DNA from: an uncultured Ruminococcus sp.
GTDB lineage: Bacteria; Bacillota; Clostridia; Oscillospirales; Acutalibacteraceae
Length of the DNA stretch: 13,918 nt
Direction of reading: 5' to 3'
Assembly: GCA_902762335.1 (NCBI GenBank)
Contig: CACWNZ010000027.1
Span: 1-13,918, forward strand
Shown here: piece after piece, positions 7,459-13,879 of the stretch
How the letters are laid out: each line of letters opens with the position of its first letter
Position numbering within the stretch: position 1 is the first letter of the stretch
Translations under genes and position numbers: made by a program
The notes under the pieces: model-generated
Seen by the model: only the letters and a program-made list of their open reading frames with translations
Told to the model about the DNA's origin: nothing
Databases searched by the model: none

Positions 7459-8493
7459 TTATCTTACGGGCAGCTTTATCTTTTCTTCGGGGGACAGACC
7501 GTAGCGTGTCCCTTCGATAAGATTTATTATGTTTCTGACCTCTATCTGCTTGAGATAGATATATGAGATCATGACGATCGTCGGGTTAGGGGACAGCCTG
7601 AGATGGTGCTTGCAGTAGGCGTTTATCAGCGCATAGGAGATCTGCGTGTTGTCGTAATACTGCAGCTTTGAGAGATGTCCTCCGAGATAGGTCGAGCGGG
7701 CAAGCTCATATACGTCCCTGACGTCGTCGGCAGCGCAGAAATCGTCGATAGCCCTCTTGGACAGCTTTCCGTAGGGGATAAGCATCGATCTTATGGTTTC
7801 TGCCGTAAAGCGGTGGTATTTCTTGAGCCTTAAAATGCGCTCAAGATTTACAAAATCGAACACGGACTGAAACAGATCCTTCAGTTCCTTCTGCTCGGTC
7901 TTGTTCTTCATTTTGGCTATGGTCTCCATAGCCATGCGGTAGTTGCTGTTGTTAAGGGCAATGTCCATTTCGGCTATCCTCAGCGGCTCGCCCTCCTTGG
8001 GTCTGAAGCTCTTTATCACCTGATAGAATTTTGTATGATAAAGGGCGTTGAGCAGATCGTCGTACGAGCGCACTGCCGCCAATTTTCTGAAGCTCACCGC
8101 TGTGTACCGGTCCAGCGACAGAGGGCTCGAATAAGTATATTCCTCGGGTCTGCCGATATTAAGCAGCATAAGGCAGTGTACTATCTGCTCTATGTCCAGC
8201 TTTGAGGTCACAAAGTCCGCTACCGCAAGAGCGTTGTCCGAGGCATATCGGGACAGCGCGAAAATATCGTGGTAGACCTCTTCTCTGAGCAGAGGCTCAA
8301 GCTGTCCTCTGTGAGTCTCTGTCTCGATAAGTCCGGTGAGCGCCTTTGAGTAACAGGTGCGGGCTTTAAGATACGCCGCTACCTCGGGTACGGTCTTACA
8401 TTCCACTAACTGCCTGTAATCCTCGTCCTTAAGGCACTTGCCGTACATCGCCCGTGATTTTGCAAGGACTGCGTTGCAGGACTTAGAAGACAT
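7459..8493 (-). CDS. atpC: V/A-type ATP synthase subunit C (socket between D-F shaft and K ring)
   Basis: Subunit C (the homologue of eukaryotic subunit d) is a funnel-shaped protein sitting on the K ring and gripping the end of the central shaft. The 344 residues are almost all helical and soluble, in the usual range of 330-350. Family-like points are the opening ...NAVLAKSRAMYGKCL, the repeating helical pattern including VNLERILRLKKYH, and the ending MISYIYLKQIEVRNIINLIEG, a characteristic C-subunit finish. The ATG at 8493 has AAAGGAGC at 8506-8513 with a rather long spacing of about 13 nt. The gap to the preceding small gene is 28 nt. In archaeal and enterococcal operons C lies after E; here it comes before I. 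Confidence 0.92.
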   Translation of the reverse strand: MSSKSCNAVLAKSRAMYGKCLKDEDYRQLVECKTVPEVAAYLKARTCYSKALTGLIETETHRGQLEPLLREEVYHDIFALSRYASDNALAVADFVTSKLDIEQIVHCLMLLNIGRPEEYTYSSPLSLDRYTAVSFRKLAAVRSYDDLLNALYHTKFYQVIKSFRPKEGEPLRIAEMDIALNNSNYRMAMETIAKMKNKTEQKELKDLFQSVFDFVNLERILRLKKYHRFTAETIRSMLIPYGKLSKRAIDDFCAADDVRDVYELARSTYLGGHLSKLQYYDNTQISYALINAYCKHHLRLSPNPTIVMISYIYLKQIEVRNIINLIEGTRYGLSPEEKIKLPVR

Positions 8494-8521
8494 TATCTGA
8501 TCTCAGCTCCTTTCATGGCAT

Positions 8522-8833
8522 CTATATCTCCGTGACGCGGGCGACTATCTCGTCTACCCATTTGTCACAGTTTTGCTTATAGACGCTGTCAAGTCCGGCA
8601 ATAACGGCGCTGTCGCGCTCTTCTATAAGCCGCAGCGAAGCGTCCGCCTTTCTCTGCGCGGTATCCTGATTTATGGAGATCCTCTTTTTGGCCCTTTCAA
8701 GAAAATCATTCTTTATGTTTTCCCGCTTGGCTATGACCTGATTTTCATAATCAAGCTTGTCCCTGTGAGCCTCCTCTGTCATGTCGCGCGCCTTTTTGTC
8801 CATTTCGACAATTTTTGCTATCATATCCTCCAA
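8522..8833 (-). CDS. V/A-type ATPase peripheral stalk subunit, G/H-like coiled coil
   Basis: The 103-residue product is almost entirely a charged amphipathic helix (KIVEMDKKARDMTEEAHRDK and onward) without membrane segments, ending in WVDEIVARVTEI. This is the size and form of the bacterial and archaeal G/H stalk subunits that dimerise with E, and it occupies the first place in the operon, as H does in archaeal operons. Sequence conservation in such coiled coils is low, so the assignment rests largely on context. The start is uncertain. TTG at 8833 lies 8 nt after GGGGGTG, while the ATG at 8824 has GGAGG only 2 nt ahead, which is too close. TTG is preferred, giving MEDMIAKI. Other genes in this window also use TTG. 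Confidence 0.82.
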   Translation of the reverse strand: MEDMIAKIVEMDKKARDMTEEAHRDKLDYENQVIAKRENIKNDFLERAKKRISINQDTAQRKADASLRLIEERDSAVIAGLDSVYKQNCDKWVDEIVARVTEI

Positions 8834-8911
8834 GGATAAAACACCCCCTTTGATTTTGTGATAGGGAGGAAGGCGGCATAGCTCTGCGGGCTAAACCGTT
8901 TTCCGTGAATA

Positions 8912-8940
8912 ATTATACTCCCTATATTTTTTTATTACAA
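8912..8940 (-). promoter_or_regulatory. Promoter of the V/A-ATPase operon
   Basis: Read on the minus strand, TTGTAA (8940-8935), a 17-base A-rich spacer and a perfect TATAAT (8917-8912) form a sigma-70-type promoter. The start of transcription would be near 8905, leaving a leader of about 70 nt before the TTG start at 8833. The leader ends in AAAGGGGGTG, the ribosome site. No riboswitch-like fold is evident in it. Confidence 0.72.
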
Positions 8941-8948
8941 GGGACAAA

Positions 8949-8988
8949 TCAAAAAAACACTAATTTTTCCGCCGTACTGATACTGCGG
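8949..8988 (-). terminator. Weak terminator candidate after pheA
   Basis: On the minus strand, CCGC-A-GTA-TCAG-TAC-G-GCGG (8988-8969) can form a 7-bp stem with one internal mismatch. It lies 5 nt beyond the pheA stop. An A-rich stretch comes next, and a run of seven T only about 11 nt after the stem. The geometry is not that of a strong intrinsic terminator, so read-through into the ATPase operon is likely. Confidence 0.35.
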
Positions 8989-8992
8989 TATA

Positions 8993-10123
8993 TCAAATCT
9001 CACGATAGTTTCCGAGGAAGGAAAAATCCGCAAGCTCATCAGAGAGCGCTCTCATAAGCGCGAGGGTACCCTTGCTTCTGATACTGCCCGTAAAATCAAG
9101 ATAGAACAGATATTCAAAGGGCGTATCCGCCTTCGGTCGGGATTCTATCTTCGTAAGATTCAGTCCCTCGGCGGCGAAGCGGCACAATATATTGTAAAGC
9201 GAGCCCGTGGTATGGGGCAGAGAGAAGCACAGACTGATCTTATCCGCCTCGTCCTCTATGTAAAGCTCCTTAGAGATGACTATGAATCTCGTCGTATTGT
9301 CAGGGGCGTTCTGAAAGCCCCTCAGCAGGATATCAAGCCCGTATTTTTCCGCCGCCTCCTCCGAGCAGATCGCTGCGGTATCCGTTTCGCTGCTCTGAGC
9401 GACTGTCATAGCCGCGGCTCCCGTGCTTATCATCTGCTTTGTTTCAAGACCCTTTGCGCGTATGTATTCCGAGCACTGCGCAAGCGCCTGCGGGTGAGAG
9501 AGCACGGTCTTTATATTTTCGGCGGCACAGCCCTTTTTCGCCGCAAGGCAGTGGTCTATGGGAATATCAACTGCAGCCGCTATGTAGAAGCGGTATCTGA
9601 GCATGAGGTCGTAAACGTCCGTTACCGAGCCTGCCGAGCTGTTTTCTATGGGAACTATGCCGAAGTCGGCTTCATTGGCGTTCAGAGCCGTAAAAACGTC
9701 GTGAAATGACGAACAGAAGCGGGGCTCCCTGCTGCCGAAGAGCTTTCTTTCGGCTCTGTGGGCGTAGGTGCCGTTTACTCCGAAGCAAACGACCCTGAGA
9801 CTGTCGTCGTCAAAGGGGACGATCCGCTTTGCGCCGAGAACGCTGTTGTTCAGCTCCTCGCCGCTGCCGAGCATATCGTGCTGAAGCGCGCGGCTCAGCT
9901 CCATTATCGTAGAATACAGCAGCCTTGCGCTGTATCCGTAGCTGCCCGCCTGCTTTTCCGCTCTGTCAAGTATCAGCCTTTCTCTTTCGGGGTCGAAAAC
10001 GGGCATACCGTTCTCGTGTTTATATTCGGCTACCCTTTTTGAGCAGTCCATCCTTTTTGTAAATGCAGCGATGAGCTGTCTGTCAGCCTCGTCTATCTCT
10101 GCTCTTATCTCACTCAGCTCCAA
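8993..10123 (-). CDS. pheA: Bifunctional chorismate mutase / prephenate dehydratase (P-protein)
   Basis: It converts chorismate to prephenate and then to phenylpyruvate, the precursor of phenylalanine. The 376 residues hold three domains. The AroQ-type mutase domain (1-85) has Arg7, Arg24, Lys35, Arg47/Glu48, Ser77 and Gln81 placed like the E. coli active-site residues. The prephenate dehydratase domain (about 109-285) has GIVPIENSSAGSV (155-167) and the catalytic TRF motif (278-280). The ACT domain (about 295-376) has GSLY (307-310) and ESRP (327-330), where phenylalanine binds for feedback inhibition in known enzymes. The start is TTG at 10121-10123 with TAAGGAGG at 10133-10140. It overlaps the end of aroC by 14 nt, and no nearby ATG keeps the mutase domain. 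It is the third gene of the aroA-aroC-pheA operon. Confidence 0.96.
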   Translation of the reverse strand: MELSEIRAEIDEADRQLIAAFTKRMDCSKRVAEYKHENGMPVFDPERERLILDRAEKQAGSYGYSARLLYSTIMELSRALQHDMLGSGEELNNSVLGAKRIVPFDDDSLRVVCFGVNGTYAHRAERKLFGSREPRFCSSFHDVFTALNANEADFGIVPIENSSAGSVTDVYDLMLRYRFYIAAAVDIPIDHCLAAKKGCAAENIKTVLSHPQALAQCSEYIRAKGLETKQMISTGAAAMTVAQSSETDTAAICSEEAAEKYGLDILLRGFQNAPDNTTRFIVISKELYIEDEADKISLCFSLPHTTGSLYNILCRFAAEGLNLTKIESRPKADTPFEYLFYLDFTGSIRSKGTLALMRALSDELADFSFLGNYREI

Positions 10124-11204
10124 GCCTTTCCGCCTCCTTAAGTATATTTATTATCGCAAGAGCCGCCGCCGCTTCAATAACGGGTACGGCTCTGACGACT
10201 ATGCAGGGGTCGTGCCTGCCGTGGATCTCAAGAACGGAGCTTTCGCCCGTTGAAAGATCTATCGTGTTCTGCGGTCTTGATATAGACGGCGTGGGCTTTA
10301 TTGCCGCGCGGAAAATTATCGGCATTCCCGTGCTAATGCCGCCGAGTATCCCGCCGCAGTTGTTGGTCACGGTCTTTACCCTGCCGTCCTCATATATGAA
10401 TTCGTCGTTGTTCTCGCTGCCCCTGAGCTCCGAGCCGCTGAAGCCCGAGCCGAATTCTATACCCTTTACTGCGGGTATGCCGAACACGACGGACGAGATC
10501 ACGTTCTCTATGCCGTAAAACATGGGCGAGCCTGCGCCTGCGGGCATTCCCGTAACGGCGCATTCTATCGTGCCGCCTATGCTGTCAAGGGACATACGGC
10601 AATCCTCTATCAGCGCCCTCATTTTTTCCTCTCTGCTCGGGTCTATCAGCCCGAATACCGAGCCGCTCAGCCTGTCCATGAGCTCATCGGGAATATCCGT
10701 ACCGCAGAAACGCTCGTCCTCGATATTTCCCACCGAAGCAATATGCGCGGCTATCCTTATGCCCCTGCGGGCGAGTATCTGTCTGCATACCGCCCCCGCA
10801 AATACTATAGGCGCCGTCAGTCTGCCCGAGAAATGACCGCCGCCCCTTATATCGTTAAAGCCGTTATAACGGATATAGCCCGTATAGTCCGCATGGGCGG
10901 GGCGGGGACAGGTCAATAGATTCCCGTAGTCCTGCGAGCGGGTGTTTGTGTTTCTTATTACGGCGCAAAGCGGCGCGCCCGTCGTTCTGCCGTTAAGCAC
11001 GCCCGAGAGTATCTCGGGAATATCCTTTTCAAGACGGGGAGTAGCCGCCTTGTCCCTGCCGGGAGCCCTGCGGCTCATTTGCAGGTATATCTCATCAAGA
11101 TCAAGCTCCTCTCCCGGCGGCAGACCGTCTATTACCGCGCCGATCCCTTCTCCGTGGCTTTCTCCGAATACGGAGATCCTCACTCCGTTACCCCATGATG
11201 ACAT
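10110..11204 (-). CDS. aroC: Chorismate synthase
   Basis: It removes phosphate from EPSP to give chorismate, the last common step to aromatic amino acids, folate and quinones; the enzyme family needs reduced flavin. The 364-residue product shows the three family signatures: GESHGEGIGAVIDGLPPG near the N-terminus, the stretch RPAHADYTGYIRYNGFNDIR followed by GGGHFSGR, and GRHDPCIVVRAVPVIEAAAA near the C-terminus. The form DIRGGGHFSGR is a clostridial variant of the common RGGGRSSARET. I chose the ATG at 11204 (MSSWGNGVRISVFGESHG). An upstream in-frame TTG at 11219 exists, but its first codons are the GGAGGAG ribosome site itself. The gene overlaps the end of aroA by 17 nt and pheA by 14 nt, so the three are surely co-transcribed and probably translationally coupled. 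Confidence 0.96.
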   Translation of the reverse strand: MSSWGNGVRISVFGESHGEGIGAVIDGLPPGEELDLDEIYLQMSRRAPGRDKAATPRLEKDIPEILSGVLNGRTTGAPLCAVIRNTNTRSQDYGNLLTCPRPAHADYTGYIRYNGFNDIRGGGHFSGRLTAPIVFAGAVCRQILARRGIRIAAHIASVGNIEDERFCGTDIPDELMDRLSGSVFGLIDPSREEKMRALIEDCRMSLDSIGGTIECAVTGMPAGAGSPMFYGIENVISSVVFGIPAVKGIEFGSGFSGSELRGSENNDEFIYEDGRVKTVTNNCGGILGGISTGMPIIFRAAIKPTPSISRPQNTIDLSTGESSVLEIHGRHDPCIVVRAVPVIEAAAALAIINILKEAERLGAE

Positions 11205-12459
11205 TCGCTTCTCCTCCAAGTCTTTTCATATCCTCAAAAAACGAGGGATAGGATTTATTTATGCTTTCCATATCCGATATTACTATATCGCCGTCACAGC
11301 ATACCGAGGCTGCCGCAAGAGACATGACTATCCTGTGGTCGTTATAGCCCTCTACAAAGCCGCCGCGAAGCCTTTTTACGCCCTTTATTATAAGACCGTC
11401 CTCTGTTTCGGTTATATCCGCGCCCAGACGGGTCAGACCGTCCGTCATGGCGGCAAGACGGTCACATTCCTTTATCCTCAGGCGGGCGGCGCCCTTTATT
11501 ACGGTCGTTCCCTCGCACAGCGCCGCGCAAACGCTCAGTGCAGGCACCATGTCGGGTATGTCCTCCGCATTTATCTCAATACCATGCAAGCTTTTATGCT
11601 TTACAGTCAGCCTGCCGTCTGCGCTGATACTTACGTCCGCGCCGAAGCGGGAGTATATCTCAACGCATTTTCTGTCGCCCTGTGATGAGCTCATATCGAG
11701 GTTATCTATGGTTATTTCCCCCGAAAGAGCCGCCGCCGTCATGAAAAACGCCGCCTGCGACCAGTCACCCTCAACTGTAAAGTTGCGCGGCTTGTAAGCC
11801 TGACCTCCCTTTATATGCCAGCCCTTTTCGGTTTTTTCGGCATTGACCCCGAAGGCTCTCATAACGTCGAGGGTCATATCTATATATCCCGCCGATTGAA
11901 GGGGAGTGGTGAGTACGATCTCGCTGTCGCCCTCAAGCAGCGGAAGCGCGAGCAGAAGCCCCGTAATGAACTGCGAGCTTACGTCGCCCCGCACCTCAAA
12001 TATGCCGCTTCCGAGCTTGCCCTTTATCTCTAAGGGCAGACCGCCCTCGGTAATGCAGGCGGTGCCGTGACGGGGAAGCTCGTCCGTAAAGACTCCTATT
12101 GGTCTTTGCGGGAGTCTCCCGTGACCTGTAAAGCTTGTCGGCTTGCCGTATGCTGCCGCCACGGGAATGAGAAATCTCAGTGTAGACCCGCTCTCTCCGC
12201 AGTCGAGCAAAGCCGTCTGATATCTGAAGGTATCGGTACCGTCTACCGTAAGGGTCTTGCCGCTTAAGGTTATCTCAGCTCCGAGGCTCTTCATACATTC
12301 TATAGTTGCGGAAATATCATTTGAAAGCTCTATCGGGCTTATCACGCTTTTACCCTTTGCCAGAGCCGCGCAGATCACCGCGCGGTGCGCAGCGCTTTTT
12401 GAGGGCGGCACCGACACCGTCCCCGACAGTGTGCGCGGGGAGACTCTTATCATGTTCAT
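11188..12459 (-). CDS. aroA: 3-phosphoshikimate 1-carboxyvinyltransferase (EPSP synthase)
   Basis: It joins phosphoenolpyruvate to shikimate-3-phosphate, giving EPSP for AroC. The 423 residues cover the whole family: VPPSKSAAHR (17-26, with Lys21), LDCGESGSTLRFL (the phosphoenolpyruvate-binding glycine loop), GRLPQRPIG, GDVSSQFITGLLLALP, AEDIPDMVPALSV with its conserved Asp, LRIKECDRL, and YNDHRIVMSLA near the end. GESGSTLR differs from the E. coli-type GNAGTAMR and resembles other Firmicutes; glyphosate sensitivity cannot be told from it. Possible starts are GTG at 12462, ATG at 12459 and ATG at 12453. ATG 12459 is preferred because GGGGTG ends 7 nt ahead. It is the first gene of the operon, behind a good promoter. 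Confidence 0.96.
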   Translation of the reverse strand: MNMIRVSPRTLSGTVSVPPSKSAAHRAVICAALAKGKSVISPIELSNDISATIECMKSLGAEITLSGKTLTVDGTDTFRYQTALLDCGESGSTLRFLIPVAAAYGKPTSFTGHGRLPQRPIGVFTDELPRHGTACITEGGLPLEIKGKLGSGIFEVRGDVSSQFITGLLLALPLLEGDSEIVLTTPLQSAGYIDMTLDVMRAFGVNAEKTEKGWHIKGGQAYKPRNFTVEGDWSQAAFFMTAAALSGEITIDNLDMSSSQGDRKCVEIYSRFGADVSISADGRLTVKHKSLHGIEINAEDIPDMVPALSVCAALCEGTTVIKGAARLRIKECDRLAAMTDGLTRLGADITETEDGLIIKGVKRLRGGFVEGYNDHRIVMSLAAASVCCDGDIVISDMESINKSYPSFFEDMKRLGGEANVIMG

Positions 12460-12462
12460 CAC

Positions 12463-12520
12463 AAAACACCCCGTTTTACTGCCCTGTCCGCTTAAAACGG
12501 ACCCGACAGAAATAATATAC
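12463..12520 (-). promoter_or_regulatory. aroA leader with small alternative hairpins
   Basis: In the leader RNA two short pairings exclude each other: GTCCG/CGGAC (12486-12490 with 12498-12502) and CTGTC/GACAG (12484-12488 with 12505-12509). A third pairing, AAAAC/GTTTT (12463-12467 with 12473-12477), would place the GGGGT of the ribosome site in its loop. All are only 5 bp. There is no leader peptide and no T-box element that I can see, so regulation by these structures is a guess. Confidence 0.25.
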
Positions 12521-12524
12521 TCTG

Positions 12525-12553
12525 ATTATACTACCTTTTTCCCGAAAAGTAAA
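12525..12553 (-). promoter_or_regulatory. Promoter of the aroA-aroC-pheA operon
   Basis: On the minus strand, TTTACT (12553-12548), a 17-base spacer and a perfect TATAAT (12530-12525) form a sigma-70-type promoter. The start would be near 12518, giving a leader of about 60 nt. The -35 matches TTGACA in four of six positions. Confidence 0.65.
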
Positions 12554-12563
12554 ACACTTTATC

Positions 12564-12616
12564 GGCGCCGGCGCAGAGCCTGCGCTCCCGATCCGCGTTC
12601 CGCGCGCTTGCGCGCG
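12564..12616. repeat. Cluster of GC-rich palindromes upstream of the aroA promoter
   Basis: GCGCAG-AGC-CTGCGC (12571-12585) has perfect 6-bp arms. CGCGCGC-TT-GCGCGCG (12601-12616) has perfect 7-bp arms around TT. GGCGCCGGCGC (12564-12574) precedes them. No T tract follows on either strand, so these are not ordinary terminators. Base composition is far richer in G and C than the adjoining AT-rich gap, suggesting a dispersed palindromic element. Confidence 0.45.
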
Positions 12617-12799
12617 CTTACTTCTTCGCCGTATCATACTTCATGCCCGCGCCCATGCTGTATATCCGTATTTGTGGCGTAGAAGTATAGGTCGCTATAA
12701 ACTTACTATATTGCCCGAAGGACGACCGCAATTATTCACTATTCGTTATTATCTATTCTCTATTTCATTTCCTCCGTGATTTTTTTGTTGGTTTGTCAA
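12617..12799. other. Gene-free gap between insertion sequence and aroA region
   Basis: Apart from the heptamer array at 12723-12765, nothing here is clearly functional. No open frame has a ribosome site, and no tRNA-like fold is apparent. Two short minus-strand frames end near 12615-12640 in stop codons and could be leftover C-terminal ends of an interrupted gene, but their residues match no family I recognise. Confidence 0.4.
12723..12765. repeat. Degenerate heptamer tandem repeat with conserved flank (right copy)
   Basis: Five contiguous heptamers of the type NYTATTH occupy 12731-12765 (12731-12737, 12738-12744, 12745-12751, 12752-12758, 12759-12765). The array is led by CGACCGCAATTATTCAC at 12723-12739, which agrees in 15 of 17 positions with 144-160 at the left end of the window. 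The unit ACTATTC occurs in both arrays (202-208 and 12738-12744), so they belong to one family. Confidence 0.68.
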
Positions 12800-12817
12800 T
12801 GATGTGTTACACATTTT

Positions 12818-13708
12818 TTAAATAGCATCAATTTCGCCGGTTTCTAAAAAGTGATTGATTACCTCGCGAGGAGATTTCCAATTCAGAGGGCGCATGGGGA
12901 AGTTGTTGTATTTCCTGTTGTGAACAGATAATTGCTTTTCAAAATCATCAAATGAGTAGAATGAATGGGTCGCATAGAAGTATTCGTTGTCTTTTCTGTG
13001 CGATCTTTCTACCTTACCGTTGTGTCTTGGAGTGTAAGGTCTGATCAGCTTGTGTCTTATTCCTTTCTCTTTGAGGTATACCTCAAAGAGCGTCATATCT
13101 TTTGGCTCCACATTGAAAGGAAATGCCTTGAGCATATGCTCAAGAAAAATTCTGGAAGAATAAGTGCTTTGTTCTCTGAAAGCCTCTATATATCTGAACC
13201 GGGAGTACTCATCAATAGCTGTGTATTGATAGAATCGCTCGCCCTTGGCATCGCCTACGATGCAGGCTGTAGGGACGACTTTTACATCAACCTGCACTCG
13301 CTGCCCTGGATAGAGCATCTTCTCATAAGGCTTAGGAATGTATTTGGGGTTTGCAGGTGTCTGACGAGGTTCTCCGAGCTTCCGAAGCATGCGGTAAAGC
13401 CCTGGTATACTTCGTTTATATCCTCTTAATCGCAGCTTGACCCAGAAAACTACCAGTCCGGCGTTAGGGTTTCTTCGCCGCATATCCTTTATCAGCTTTA
13501 TTTCATCTTCTGTATGCTGGTTAGGGTGGTGTTTGGGTCTATGTGACCTATCAGCCAGAGATTGAAGTGTACCATCATATCTTCTTTTCCAATAGTAGAT
13601 GAGCTGACGAGTTACATTGTACTTGATTGCTGCTTTTGTTACACCATGCTTTTCTGCATATTTAATTAGGGATTGACGAAACTTCATCTTTTGTGTTACA
13701 GTATTCAT
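12818..13708 (-). CDS. DDE-type transposase (IS481/IS3-like), lacking the second Asp block
   Basis: The product is a transposase of the retroviral-integrase fold. Residues 11-42 form a helix-turn-helix (HGVTKAAIKYNVTRQLIYYWK). A linker rich in Arg and Lys follows, ending near 120. The core begins at RVQVDVKVVP (138-146), with Asp141 as the first catalytic residue. PYTPRHNGKVERSHR (224-238) supplies Glu234. Between them family members normally carry a VQTDNGxEF-like block with the second Asp. Here FPFNVE (196-201) passes straight to PKDMTLFEVYL, so about 20 residues are missing in frame at 13105-13106. The 296 residues compare with about 315-320 expected from memory of relatives. The ATG at 13708 has AAAGGAGAG at 13720-13728, a spacing of about 11 nt. 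The protein is probably inactive in cleavage but may still bind DNA. Confidence 0.88.
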   Translation of the reverse strand: MNTVTQKMKFRQSLIKYAEKHGVTKAAIKYNVTRQLIYYWKRRYDGTLQSLADRSHRPKHHPNQHTEDEIKLIKDMRRRNPNAGLVVFWVKLRLRGYKRSIPGLYRMLRKLGEPRQTPANPKYIPKPYEKMLYPGQRVQVDVKVVPTACIVGDAKGERFYQYTAIDEYSRFRYIEAFREQSTYSSRIFLEHMLKAFPFNVEPKDMTLFEVYLKEKGIRHKLIRPYTPRHNGKVERSHRKDNEYFYATHSFYSFDDFEKQLSVHNRKYNNFPMRPLNWKSPREVINHFLETGEIDAI

Positions 13709-13781
13709 AGCAAATAGGACTCTCCTTTGTTATGTTGATGGTAGCATATTAACTGTAACACAGGTTCTTCCTATTTGCTAT
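13692..13781 (-). promoter_or_regulatory. Interleaved inverted repeats in transposase leader, possible RNA pseudoknot
   Basis: Two perfect inverted repeats interlock. Arms A are 13 bp (13769-13781 with 13707-13719: ATAGCAAATAGGA and its complement). Arms B are 11 bp (13752-13762 with 13692-13702: ACTGTAACACA and its complement). Along the transcript the order is A1, B1, A2, B2, the order needed for a pseudoknot. A2 covers two bases of the ATG, and the ribosome site is directly in front of it. Folding could therefore hide the translation start. As DNA, arms B repeat the 9-mer of the terminal repeats and could be transposase-binding sites. Confidence 0.6.
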
Positions 13782-13850
13782 TCTTTTTTCTATCTGTAAC
13801 ACATCAATTGTAAACCTACATTCTTTATTATTTATTTTTTCTTTCTGCTA

Positions 13851-13879
13851 TTGACATTTCGGCGCGGAACGGTTAAAAT
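13851..13879 (+). promoter_or_regulatory. Strong promoter for a rightward gene beyond the window
   Basis: TTGACA (13851-13856), a 17-base spacer and TAAAAT (13874-13879) make a near-consensus sigma-70-type promoter, preceded by an AT-rich tract (13821-13840). Transcription would begin near 13886 and leave the window. The promoter lies 45 nt outside the right end of the insertion sequence, and no coding start is visible before the window ends. Confidence 0.65.

Larger units (their letters stand above)
12800..13806 (-). mobile_element. Insertion sequence, about 1.0 kb, with 12-bp terminal inverted repeats
   Basis: The ends are TGATGTGTTACA (12800-12811) and its exact complement TGTAACACATCA (13795-13806). 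They enclose one transposase gene, which stops 6 nt from the left repeat. TCAAT occurs at 12796-12800 and 13804-13808. It overlaps the repeat ends and may reflect a short target duplication, but the exact boundary cannot be fixed from one copy. The 9-mer TGTGTTACA is present two more times inside, on each side of the transposase start region. The transposase lacks a catalytic block, so this copy is probably immobile unless helped in trans. Confidence 0.82.

Noticed and set aside
6909..7520. Plus-strand open frame of 203 codons opposite subunits I and C
   Set aside because: It crosses two well-supported genes and their junction, shows no family resemblance and no ribosome site.
8493..8516. Seven-codon frame (MKGAEIR) whose stop overlaps the subunit C start as TAATG
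   Set aside because: It has no ribosome site of its own, and its second and third codons are the AAAGGAG site used by subunit C. Chance is the simpler reading.
10942..11685. Long plus-strand open frame (247 codons) antisense to aroA and aroC
   Set aside because: It lies opposite two certain genes, has no recognisable domains, and arises from their codon composition. The other long plus-strand frames opposite the ATPase and aro genes were set aside for the same reason.
12617..12735. C-terminal remnant of a gene cut by the insertion sequence
   Set aside because: Two minus-strand frames read a few dozen codons to a stop, but neither shows a recognisable family nor a continuation on the far side of the element.
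12723..12765. CRISPR-like repeats
   Set aside because: The units are 7 bases with no spacers, and no cas genes are present. They are simple heptamer tandem repeats.
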